This document shows positions 1-5,370 of a stretch of DNA of 6,307 bases, piece by piece; the first letter of the stretch is position 1, and each line of letters opens with the position of its first letter. The position numbers and the translations under genes are program-made. Location of the stretch: contig JACRCS010000793.1 of assembly GCA_016218905.1 (NCBI GenBank), positions 1 through 6,307 on the forward strand. The letters are read 5' to 3'. A model generated the notes under the pieces. It ran no database searches, was not told the DNA's origin, and saw only the letters and a program-made list of their open reading frames with translations. The DNA is from Deltaproteobacteria bacterium. GTDB lineage: Bacteria; Desulfobacterota_C; Deferrisomatia; Deferrisomatales; JACRMM01.

Positions 1-92
1 ACGTTCTCACGGCCAAAGGACGCCGAGTCGTGACGGCGATCATCAATACGCAACATGTTCCAGTCACTAAACTTTTGGACCTCGCAGCATGA
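1..92 (+). CDS. Possible C-terminal end of an unidentified protein, cut by the left edge
   Basis: The frame starting at base 3 is open from the edge to a TGA at 90-92 and encodes about 29 residues ending in KLLDLAA. The stretch with TAKGRRVV followed by a basic and hydrophobic tail looks like the end of a real small protein, for example the wing and last helix of a winged-helix regulator. That is only an impression from composition. Third-codon-position GC is clearly lower than in the neighbouring genes, which would fit a short or acquired gene. With under 30 residues visible, no family can be assigned, and the frame could be open by chance. Confidence 0.3.
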   Translation, partial: VLTAKGRRVVTAIINTQHVPVTKLLDLAA

Positions 93-164
93 GAATCTTG
101 ATGCAATTTCGGGAAGCTGGAGGTTAGTAGTACAGAGAAGAGTGAATCCGGCAGGGGTTCTTCC

Positions 165-191
165 CTCTGTGTTCTCTGTGCGCTCTGTGGT
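165..191. repeat. 9-bp tandem repeat, three units of CTCTGTGNN
   Basis: Three head-to-tail units begin at 165, 174 and 183. They share the core CTCTGTG and differ in the last two bases (TT, CG, GT). The tract is followed by GGAAGAAAA. From memory, very similar CTCTGTG-type tracts are scattered through intergenic regions of many environmental bacterial genomes, where they are often mistranslated as His-Arg-Glu repeats on the other strand. The tract lies between the possible upstream gene end and the HIT gene RBS, so it may form part of that gene's leader. No function is evident. Confidence 0.75.
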
Positions 192-207
192 GGAAGAAAA
201 CCGGTTG

Positions 208-213
208 AGGAGG
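208..213 (+). promoter_or_regulatory. Shine-Dalgarno site that decides the HIT gene start
   Basis: A perfect AGGAGG lies six bases (CCGAGA) before the GTG at 220. This favours the GTG start over the in-frame ATG at 55. The ATG frame would translate through the CTCTGTG repeat and add 55 residues with no homology to HIT proteins. Confidence 0.8.
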
Positions 214-219
214 CCGAGA

Positions 220-681
220 GTGCAGCCCGCGCGAGCAGGCGAAGAACCGCTCCCGAGACCCTGTGCCTTCTGCGAGATCGTCGCCCGGCGAGCCGACGCG
301 CTGACGGTGTGGGAGGACGCGGCCACGCTCGCCTTTCTCGACCGGCGGCCGCTCTTTCCCGGCCACTGCCTGCTCGTCCCGAAAGAACACGTCTGGGCGT
401 TGCCCGAACTCCCCGACGAGCTTGTCCTTCCCCTCTTCTCGGCCGCGAAGCGCCTCGCTCGGGCGGTCGAGGAGGGGATGGGCGCCCAGGGGACCTTCGT
501 GGCCATGACCAACCGCGTGAGCCAGAGCGTGCGCCACCTCCACGTCCACGTCGTGCCCCGCACACGCGGCGACGGCCTCCGCGGCTTCTTCTGGCCGCGG
601 GCCGCGTATCCGGACGAAGCGGCCGCTCGCCGGGCTCAAACCGCCATCCGCGAGGCCCTGGAGCGTCTCCGAGGAGCGTGA
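220..681 (+). CDS. HIT (histidine triad) family nucleotide hydrolase/transferase
   Basis: The protein has 153 residues from the GTG start. The diagnostic histidine triad is HLHVHVV, with H106, H108 and H110; in this family the middle histidine attacks the phosphate of a nucleotide substrate. The preceding S-Q-S-V context and N98 fit the usual active-site strand. The N-terminus has the common CxxC (C15, C18), which with H57 in KEHV and a triad histidine forms the structural zinc site of many bacterial HIT proteins. The order CAFCEIV, then FLDRRPLFPGHCLLVPKEHV, then the triad is the standard domain layout. The C-terminal FFWPR-x-x-Y segment recalls the diadenosine polyphosphate hydrolase-like branch. 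Likely a cytosolic enzyme acting on dinucleoside polyphosphates or AMP conjugates; the exact substrate is not readable. It is convergent with gcdA and appears to be a single-gene unit. Length is normal for the family. Confidence 0.9.
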   Translation: MQPARAGEEPLPRPCAFCEIVARRADALTVWEDAATLAFLDRRPLFPGHCLLVPKEHVWALPELPDELVLPLFSAAKRLARAVEEGMGAQGTFVAMTNRVSQSVRHLHVHVVPRTRGDGLRGFFWPRAAYPDEAAARRAQTAIREALERLRGA

Positions 682-848
682 GGTGCAGCAGGAGGTCCCG
701 AGGCCTTCCGTACAGGCAACCCAAGCGGGACGTGTCAATCGTGCCGCGGCACGCGAATACCCCGCCGAGGGCCGGTGGGCAGGGTCCAGAACGCCGAGAG
801 CCCGGCGGGTCGGTCCGGGCTCTCGGCTGCTCTCTGGGACGGAAGCGG
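682..848. other. Spacer between convergent genes
   Basis: No coding potential or tRNA is seen. It contains a weak nested fold after the HIT stop (GTCCCG at 695-700 pairs with CGGGAC at 726-731, with GCCT/AGGC inside), the 14-bp perfect palindrome CGTGCCGCGGCACG at 740-753, and the strong stem-loop at 793-827 listed separately. The palindrome may be chance in such GC-rich DNA, or a protein or methylase site. Confidence 0.5.
793..827. terminator. Probable bidirectional terminator hairpin between the HIT and gcdA-like genes
   Basis: GCCGAGAGCCCGG (793-805) is perfectly complementary to CCGGGCTCTCGGC (815-827), giving a 13-bp stem with a 9-base loop. It lies 111 bases after the HIT stop and 21 bases after the gcdA-like stop (reading the - strand), where a shared terminator would be expected. 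Neither side has a T-run, so it is not a canonical intrinsic terminator. It may act as a U-less terminator or a 3'-end stabiliser. Confidence 0.65.
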
Positions 849-2582
849 TCAGCCCCGGATGATCCTGGGCAGGATCATCTGGTGCTGGGCGCAGATGGAT
901 TTGGGGTTCTGGTACACGCAGCCCGTGAACGCGACCAGGTACTTCCGCAGATCGGCGAAGGGCACCGCCTCGTCGACGAAGCCCATCTTCGCGCAGTAGG
1001 CGGGCCGGGACTTGTCGTAGTAGTCCTTGACGAGCTGGTTCATCTTCTCCATGACCGGGTCCAAGGGCTTGCCGGAGTCCTTCTCCTTCACGAGCCGGCG
1101 CGCGTACGAGGCGGCGGCTGCCGTCTCGCCGTGCATGACGTAGATCTCGGTCGTCGGCGTGCCCAACGTGAAGGCGTTGTGGTTGTTGGCCGTGGGCCCG
1201 CCCATGACGTAGTGGGCGGCCGCCGTGCCCTTTCGGAGGACGATGAGCATCTGCGGGACGTCGGTCTGCTCGATGGAGTAGATGAGCGACTGCCCGAGGC
1301 CGAGGAGTTCCGCCTTCTCCGCGATGTCGCCGACGTCGATCCCGGAGGTATCCTGGAACCAGATGATCGGGAGCCGGTCGCGCCCGCAGAGGGTGACGAA
1401 CTCGTTCATCTTGATGAGGCCCTGGCGGTAGAGCTTGCCGCCGATGCCCGGGTAGTCCGCGTACTCGGGGTACCCCTTCGGCATGAACCCCATGCGGTTG
1501 CCGATCATGCCGACCGCGAAGCCGTCCACCTTCACCAGGCCGCAGTAGATCTCCGGACCGTAGTCCGGCCGGAACTCCAGGTGCTCGCTCCCGTCGACCA
1601 GGCGCGCGACGACGTCCTCGATGGAGTACGTCCGCTTCTGGTTGTAGGGGACGACGCGGGAGAGCTCTTCCGTCGGGTACTTCGGCGCCTTCGGCTCGGC
1701 GACCCGGAAGAACTTCGGGTTGTAGGCGGGCATGTCCCGCATGTAGTCCTTGATCCCGTCGAGGCAGCCCTGCTCCGTGTTGTAGACGTACCGGAAGAAC
1801 CCGGTCGCGTCGTGATGGATCGGCGTGCTGCCCGGCGGCACCTCCTTGAACTTGCGCGTGGCCTCGATCAGGGCCTCACAGCCTTCCGCGTCGAAGTAGC
1901 CCTTGGGGTTCATCCCGCTCACGATGCCGCCGCCGCCCACCGCCATGTTGGCGTCCTTGTGGGCGAAGAGGATCGTCGGGCTGATGGACTGGTAGCCGCC
2001 GCCGGCGGGGTTGGTCCCGTAGATGGCCGCGAGGATCGGCAGGCCCTGCTGCATGAGCTCGGCGTGCCGGAAGAAGCACGTCCCGCCTCCCCGGCGGTTG
2101 GGGTACACGAGGTCCTGGTTGTTCAGGTCGACCCCGCTGCAGTTGACGAGCCAGACGAGCGGCACGTGGAGGCGCTTGGCCATGTCGGTCACGCGCAGGA
2201 GGTTATCCGCCTGCCCCGCGATCCAGGCCCCGGCGAGGACCTTGTTGTCGAACCCGATGACCACGCACCACTTCCCGGAGATCTTCGCCAGGCCGTCGAT
2301 CACGCCCGTGGTCCCGTACTCGTTCTCGTCGGGATCGTAGAGCGTGTGGAGGGGGCAGAACGTGCCCGGGTCGAGCAGGTACGACAGCCGCTGCCAGACC
2401 GAGAGCTGGCCGCGTTCGTTGATCTTCTGCTCCGGCAGACCCGCCTTCTTCACCTTGTCGACGGCCTCGGCGAGGCCCTTCTCCACTTCCTGGATCTGCC
2501 CGTAGCTCTCGGCGGAGCCAGCAATCTGACGCTCCGAGAGGGGTTGCCCGACGTCCTGCATCTTCTCGAAATAGGGCTTCAT
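849..2582 (-). CDS. gcdA: Glutaconyl-CoA decarboxylase alpha subunit (carboxyltransferase), GcdA-like
   Basis: The 577-residue protein resembles, along its whole length, the Acidaminococcus GcdA sequence as I recall it (about 587 residues). GcdA transfers the carboxylate of glutaconyl-CoA to a biotin carrier. A membrane subunit then releases CO2 and pumps Na+. Two carboxyltransferase (crotonase-fold) domains are visible. The first, roughly residues 60-300, contains YPNRRGGGT (160-168), YGTNPAGGGYQSISPT (188-203) and AVGGGGIVSGMNPKG (214-228). The second, roughly 310-560, contains GIGGKLYRQGLIKMNEFVTLC (379-399), FQDTSGIDVG (409-418) and LRKGTAAAHYVMGG (449-462). These glycine-rich loops form the CoA and biotin oxyanion sites. 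The C-terminus QNPKSICAQHQMILPRIIRG matches the family end, so the gene is complete. The start is the only good ATG and has a strong RBS; a longer open frame upstream is an artefact of the 9-bp array. The beta (membrane), biotin carrier and delta subunits are absent from the window. Another acyl-CoA carboxyltransferase of this clade is possible. Confidence 0.92.
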   Translation of the reverse strand: MKPYFEKMQDVGQPLSERQIAGSAESYGQIQEVEKGLAEAVDKVKKAGLPEQKINERGQLSVWQRLSYLLDPGTFCPLHTLYDPDENEYGTTGVIDGLAKISGKWCVVIGFDNKVLAGAWIAGQADNLLRVTDMAKRLHVPLVWLVNCSGVDLNNQDLVYPNRRGGGTCFFRHAELMQQGLPILAAIYGTNPAGGGYQSISPTILFAHKDANMAVGGGGIVSGMNPKGYFDAEGCEALIEATRKFKEVPPGSTPIHHDATGFFRYVYNTEQGCLDGIKDYMRDMPAYNPKFFRVAEPKAPKYPTEELSRVVPYNQKRTYSIEDVVARLVDGSEHLEFRPDYGPEIYCGLVKVDGFAVGMIGNRMGFMPKGYPEYADYPGIGGKLYRQGLIKMNEFVTLCGRDRLPIIWFQDTSGIDVGDIAEKAELLGLGQSLIYSIEQTDVPQMLIVLRKGTAAAHYVMGGPTANNHNAFTLGTPTTEIYVMHGETAAAASYARRLVKEKDSGKPLDPVMEKMNQLVKDYYDKSRPAYCAKMGFVDEAVPFADLRKYLVAFTGCVYQNPKSICAQHQMILPRIIRG

Positions 2583-2587
2583 GCGCT

Positions 2588-2593
2588 TCCTCC
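2588..2593 (-). promoter_or_regulatory. Ribosome binding site of the gcdA-like gene
   Basis: On the - strand, GGAGGA stands five bases before the ATG at 2582-2580. It fixes the start and rules out the long upstream extension of the same frame. Confidence 0.8.
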
Positions 2594-2638
2594 GTTGACA
2601 AGAGAAAGAAGAGGTCCAAGCGAATCTCGAGGGACGAA

Positions 2639-2654
2639 TGCAAGAAACGTCCCA
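2639..2654 (-). promoter_or_regulatory. Probable sigma-54 (RpoN) -24/-12 promoter of the gcdA-like gene
   Basis: On the - strand the sequence reads TGGGACG-TTTC-TTGCA. The RpoN consensus is TGGCACG-N4-TTGCW, so 11 of its 12 defined positions match. The invariant GG (2653-2652) and GC (2641-2640) are separated by exactly ten bases. A start site about 12 bases after the GC (near 2628) would leave a leader of about 45 bases containing the RBS. A perfect inverted repeat lies upstream at the distance usual for an enhancer-binding protein. No convincing sigma-70 promoter was seen in this spacer. The call rests on sequence match only. Confidence 0.65.
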
Positions 2655-2701
2655 CCCGCGCGAAGGCAGCGGACGGGCAAAGGCCCGGGCTTCCCGCGGT
2701 G

Positions 2702-2728
2702 AGTTTTCACGCGGGCGCGCTGAAAACT
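2702..2728. promoter_or_regulatory. Perfect 8-bp inverted repeat, candidate activator binding site
   Basis: AGTTTTCA (2702-2709) and TGAAAACT (2721-2728) are perfect inverted arms separated by 11 GC-rich bases. The AT-rich arms stand out from their surroundings. The centre (about 2715) lies about 87 bp upstream of the start site predicted from the sigma-54 promoter, a typical position for an upstream activating sequence. It could also fold as a hairpin in RNA, but neither flank has a T-run, and it is about 120 bp before gcdA rather than at a gene end. Confidence 0.5.
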
Positions 2729-2808
2729 GCCTCCTTTTAGCACCAAGGAAGGCGCGGGGAAAGGCGAGTTCGGGCCCCGACGTTCTCCGCCCCGGAGATG
2801 GTACGCGG

Positions 2809-2943
2809 GTGGACTCAGTGGACTTGGTGGACTGAGTGGACTCAGTGGACCGGGTGGACCCGTAGGACCCGTAGGACCCGTAGGACCCGTAGGACCCGTA
2901 GGACCCGTCCACGTCGTCCATATACGTCCACTGCGTCCATACT
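2809..2943. repeat. 9-bp tandem array with internal change of orientation
   Basis: There are three blocks. Block one: five GTGGACNNN units (2809-2853) plus one 8-base unit GTGGACCC (2854-2861). Block two: five identical GTAGGACCC units (2862-2906). Block three: four GTCCANNNN-type units (2907-2943, one of them 10 bases). GTCCAC is the reverse complement of GTGGAC, so the outer blocks face each other and could pair in a long imperfect hairpin, with six-base helices broken by three-base loops. Because the unit is a multiple of three, reading frames stay open through it on both strands. It lies 7 bp from the cls stop and more than 150 bp upstream of the gcdA promoter. The rest of the 2583-2950 spacer holds only the RBS, promoter and inverted repeat already listed. 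Confidence 0.9.
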
Positions 2944-2950
2944 CCCGTGC

Positions 2951-4375
2951 CTACAGAATCGGCGCGAGGGTGCGGCAGGCGGCGATGGTGAGCCTGCGGA
3001 CCAGGGGGGCTGCGGCGGCGTGGGACCGGGTGTACTGGTGGGACTGGAAGAGCTCGGCCTGGAAGACCTCTTCGAGCCTGTGCGCCCAGGACTCGGAGAG
3101 CACGGCCAGGCTCACCTCGAAGTCGAGGCGGAAGGACCGGATGTCCATGTTCGCCGAGCCGACGACCCCCCACTGGCCGTCGACGATGACGAGCTTCGAG
3201 TGGAGCATCCCGGCTTCGTAGCGGAAGACCTTGACGCCCGCCTCCAGCAGTTCCGGAAGGAAGCTCTCTCCCGCGCGATCGACGAGGGGATGGTCGCTCC
3301 GCTCGGGCAGGAGCAGCCGGACGTCGACGCCTCGGCGAGCGCTGCCGGTCAGCGCCGCCAGCGTGGCGGCGTCCGGAATGAAGTAGGGGGTCGCGATCCA
3401 TACGCGCTCCCGCGCCGTCACGATGGCGTGGAAGAGGGTCGCGGAGAGTGCCCGCGTCGGGTCGTCGGGGCCGCTGGGGATGACGTGGACGATCGCGTCC
3501 CCGACCCGCTTCTGAGGGGGAAAGTAGTCCTCCCGCAGGAGGCTCCTCCCGGTCGCGAAGCGCCAATCCTCGACGAAGACCTCCTGGAGGTGGTGGACGG
3601 CCGGTCCTTCGAGCCTCACGTGCGTGTCGTGCCACGAGCTCTTTCGGGCCCACCGGCCCCGGTACTCGTCGCCGATGTTCGCCCCGCCTATGAAACCCAC
3701 CGTGCCGTCGAGGATGGCGATCTTCCGGTGATTTCGCAGGTGAGCGGGAAACGGCGGCGGAGCGAGGCGGATCGGCAGGAACCAGCCGACGCTACCGCCC
3801 GCCTGGATGAGCTCACCCAGGTCGGCGGCCCGAAGCCTCCTCGAGCCCACGGCGTCGAGCAGCAGCCGCACCTCCACGCCCGCCGCGGCCTTGGCGGCGA
3901 GCAGGTGGATGAACCGGCGTCCGGTCTCGTCCGGCTGGAGGATGTAGAACTGGAAGTGGATGTGCCGCCGGGCCTCGCCGATCGCGCGCTCCAGGTCGTC
4001 GTAGAGCGCCGAAACGTTCGGGAAGAGCCGCAGGGCGTTTCCGAGGGTGGGCGGGCGGCGGGAGCACGAGATGGCGATCTTCAGCGCCTCGGCGGCCTGG
4101 GGCGGCAGGTCGCCCGCGGGGCAGCAGATCACGTGCCCCCGCAGGCTCCCCTCGAACGCGCGGATCACCTGGGTGCGCTTCCGGTACTTGCGCCGCTGGA
4201 TCGTCTCCGCGCCGAAGACGACGTAGAGGAGCGCCCCCAGCACCGGGATGAAGAGCAGGCCCTCCAGCCACGCCAGCGTCGCCACGGGCTCCTTGCGCCG
4301 GAAGAGGAGGTCGGCCGAGAGGGCCAAAGCCACGAGCACGTGGAGTACGAGGAAGATCCAGAGCGCCTTGCCCAT
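2951..4375 (-). CDS. cls: Cardiolipin synthase (phospholipase D family, ClsA type)
   Basis: The 474-residue protein has the full layout of bacterial cardiolipin synthases: two N-terminal membrane helices (about residues 4-23 and 33-54) in a PLDc_N region, then two phospholipase D catalytic halves. The first HKD motif is HRKIAILD (H216, K218, D223), followed by GFIGGANIGDEY. The second is HSKLVIVD (H392, K394, D399), followed by GVVGSANMDIRSF. The enzyme joins two phosphatidylglycerol molecules into cardiolipin and glycerol at the inner membrane, through a phospho-histidine intermediate. All catalytic residues are present, and the C-terminal TLAPIL resembles the usual family end, so the gene is intact. 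The ATG is preceded only by a weak AGGT. It starts 57 bp after the ttcA-like stop and probably shares its transcript. Another phosphatidyltransferase activity of the same family cannot be excluded. Confidence 0.9.
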   Translation of the reverse strand: MGKALWIFLVLHVLVALALSADLLFRRKEPVATLAWLEGLLFIPVLGALLYVVFGAETIQRRKYRKRTQVIRAFEGSLRGHVICCPAGDLPPQAAEALKIAISCSRRPPTLGNALRLFPNVSALYDDLERAIGEARRHIHFQFYILQPDETGRRFIHLLAAKAAAGVEVRLLLDAVGSRRLRAADLGELIQAGGSVGWFLPIRLAPPPFPAHLRNHRKIAILDGTVGFIGGANIGDEYRGRWARKSSWHDTHVRLEGPAVHHLQEVFVEDWRFATGRSLLREDYFPPQKRVGDAIVHVIPSGPDDPTRALSATLFHAIVTARERVWIATPYFIPDAATLAALTGSARRGVDVRLLLPERSDHPLVDRAGESFLPELLEAGVKVFRYEAGMLHSKLVIVDGQWGVVGSANMDIRSFRLDFEVSLAVLSESWAHRLEEVFQAELFQSHQYTRSHAAAAPLVRRLTIAACRTLAPIL

Positions 4376-4432
4376 GCACCTGCCGTCTGCTGGAGGGGAG
4401 TCCCGCGCGCCGGGAGCTCGCCTGCGTCTCGC

Positions 4433-5212
4433 CTACCCTTCCGTATCGGAGCAAGGCGAGCCGGCCGCCCCTCGCTCCATCAGATAGCCTCGGCGCACCC
4501 TGCCCAGGCTCGCGAGCATGTTCGCCTTGATGCCGGGATGCTCGGCTTCGAGGTCTGCCAGCAGCCGTTTGACGTTCTTCCGCTGCTGCTCTTCGACGCC
4601 GCACACGGGGCACCCGCAGCAGACCACCGGAAAGTCCTTTGCTTGGGCGAACGCGCGGATTTCCTCCTCGAAGACGTAACAGAGGGGCCGGATGATTACG
4701 TTTCGTCCGTCGTCTGCGCGGAGGACGGGCGGCATGCTCTTGATCTCCCCCGTAAAAAACTGAGAGAGGAGAAGCGTCTCGATCAGGTCGTCGGCGTGGT
4801 GCCCCAGGGCAATCTTAGTGTAGCCCTCTCTCGACGCAATCCCGTACAGGATGCCGCGCCGGAGGCGAGAGCAGAAGGCGCAGTAGCTCGACCCCGGATC
4901 GCGCTTCGCCTCCACGATCTCGTAGATCTGCGACGGCTCGACCCAGTGGCGAAATCCCACGCCGGAGCAGTACGCCTGGACCGGCTCGGTCCGGAACGCC
5001 GGGAAGCCGGGGTGGACGGTCACGGCGGCGAGCTCGAAGGAGACGGGCGCGCGGCGCCGGAGGAGCTCCAAGGCGTAAAGGAGCGTCCAGGAGTCCTTGC
5101 CGCCGGAGAGGGCGACCAGCACGCGGTCCCCCTCCCGAATCATGTCGAAGTGGGAGATCGCCCGCCCTGCACGCCGCAGGATGCGCTTCTGGAGGAGGTT
5201 CAGCTCTTTCAT
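4433..5212 (-). CDS. ttcA: tRNA 2-thiocytidine(32) synthetase-like PP-loop thiolase (TtcA)
   Basis: The 259-residue protein has the ATP-pyrophosphatase P-loop SGGKDS (36-41), which binds ATP and adenylates the tRNA base. It also has CAFCSRLRRGILY (C111, C114) and GHHADDLIETLLLSQFFTGEIKSMPP (138-162), both hallmarks of TtcA. C111, C114 and C201 align with the three cysteines that hold the [4Fe-4S] cluster in E. coli TtcA (C122, C125, C222). The enzyme thiolates cytidine 32 of certain tRNAs in the cytosol. The N-terminus from KELNLLQKR matches the family, supporting the ATG at 5212-5210 despite no clear Shine-Dalgarno site (the 12 bases before it are mostly C). The segment CCGCPVCG (198-205) has two more cysteines than the usual CNLCG version. 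It ends 57 bp before cls and begins right after the heptamer array. A related tRNA thiolase with another target base is the main alternative. Confidence 0.88.
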   Translation of the reverse strand: MKELNLLQKRILRRAGRAISHFDMIREGDRVLVALSGGKDSWTLLYALELLRRRAPVSFELAAVTVHPGFPAFRTEPVQAYCSGVGFRHWVEPSQIYEIVEAKRDPGSSYCAFCSRLRRGILYGIASREGYTKIALGHHADDLIETLLLSQFFTGEIKSMPPVLRADDGRNVIIRPLCYVFEEEIRAFAQAKDFPVVCCGCPVCGVEEQQRKNVKRLLADLEAEHPGIKANMLASLGRVRRGYLMERGAAGSPCSDTEG

Positions 5213-5224
5213 GTGGGGGTAGGC

Positions 5225-5287
5225 CGGTTGTCGGTTGTCGGTTGTCGGTTATCGGTTATCGGTTATCGGTTGTCGGTTGTCGGTGAT
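5225..5287. repeat. Heptanucleotide tandem array, nine units of CGGTTRT
   Basis: Nine 7-bp units run without a gap: three CGGTTGT (5225-5245), three CGGTTAT (5246-5266), two CGGTTGT (5267-5280) and a degenerate CGGTGAT (5281-5287). The variants occur in blocks rather than at random, as expected from slippage or unequal exchange. The array ends 22 bp before the ttcA start, so it would lie in the ttcA leader if transcription starts upstream. It resembles in kind the short tandemly repeated heptamers known from cyanobacteria, without being the same sequence. Confidence 0.92.
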
Positions 5288-5295
5288 AAGGCTTT

Positions 5296-5313
5296 AAGCT
5301 TTAGGCAAAGCTT
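5296..5313. repeat. Perfect 7-bp inverted repeat between the two heptamer arrays
   Basis: AAGCTTT (5296-5302) and AAAGCTT (5307-5313) form a perfect stem with a four-base AGGC loop, set in an AT-rich patch. It lies 48 bp past the stop of the dehydratase-like gene in its direction of transcription. It could be a weak terminator or RNA 3' end for that gene, but no T-run follows on the - strand. It may instead be an integral part of the composite repeat. Confidence 0.6.
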
Positions 5314-5314
5314 C

Positions 5315-5370
5315 ATTCTTCATTCTACATTCTACATTCTACATTCTTCATTCTTCACCCTTCATCCTTG
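5315..5370. repeat. Second heptanucleotide array, ATTCTWC units, overlapping a gene end
   Basis: Six clear 7-bp units are ATTCTTC (5315), ATTCTAC (5322, 5329, 5336) and ATTCTTC (5343, 5350). Two degenerate units follow, ACCCTTC (5357) and ATCCTTG (5364). The degenerate units contain the TGA stop (5364-5362) and the last two codons of the - strand dehydratase-like gene. As in the neighbouring array, identical variants cluster together. Confidence 0.88.

Noticed and set aside
55..219. Longer N-terminus for the HIT protein from the ATG at 55
   Set aside because: It would translate through the CTCTGTG repeat, has no RBS, and overlaps the left-edge frame. AGGAGG before the GTG at 220 is much better.
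309..2702. A long + strand frame of 797 codons
   Set aside because: It overlaps the HIT gene in another frame and then runs antisense to gcdA. The translation is low-complexity Arg/Val/Asp/Glu typical of GC-rich shadows.
2809..2943. CRISPR array or coding repeat
   Set aside because: Units are 8-10 bp with no spacers of 25-40 bp and no cas genes nearby. Translations give only Trp-Thr or Gly-Ser-Tyr repeats with no RBS.
849..3653. A single uninterrupted - strand frame of 934 codons
   Set aside because: Only 849-2582 encodes GcdA. The rest is the non-coding spacer, the 9-bp array (a multiple of three, so it keeps the frame open) and an out-of-frame part of cls. The ATG with GGAGGA at 2582 is the real start.
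4376..4432. Promoter for cls in the ttcA-cls gap
   Set aside because: No sigma-70 or sigma-54 pattern was found in the 57 bases, only a 5-bp GC stem (TCCCG/CGGGA) that is expected by chance. Co-transcription with ttcA is simpler.
5288..5314. Canonical intrinsic terminator for the dehydratase-like gene
   Set aside because: The stem is real but short, and no run of T follows it on the - strand. It is listed only as an inverted repeat.
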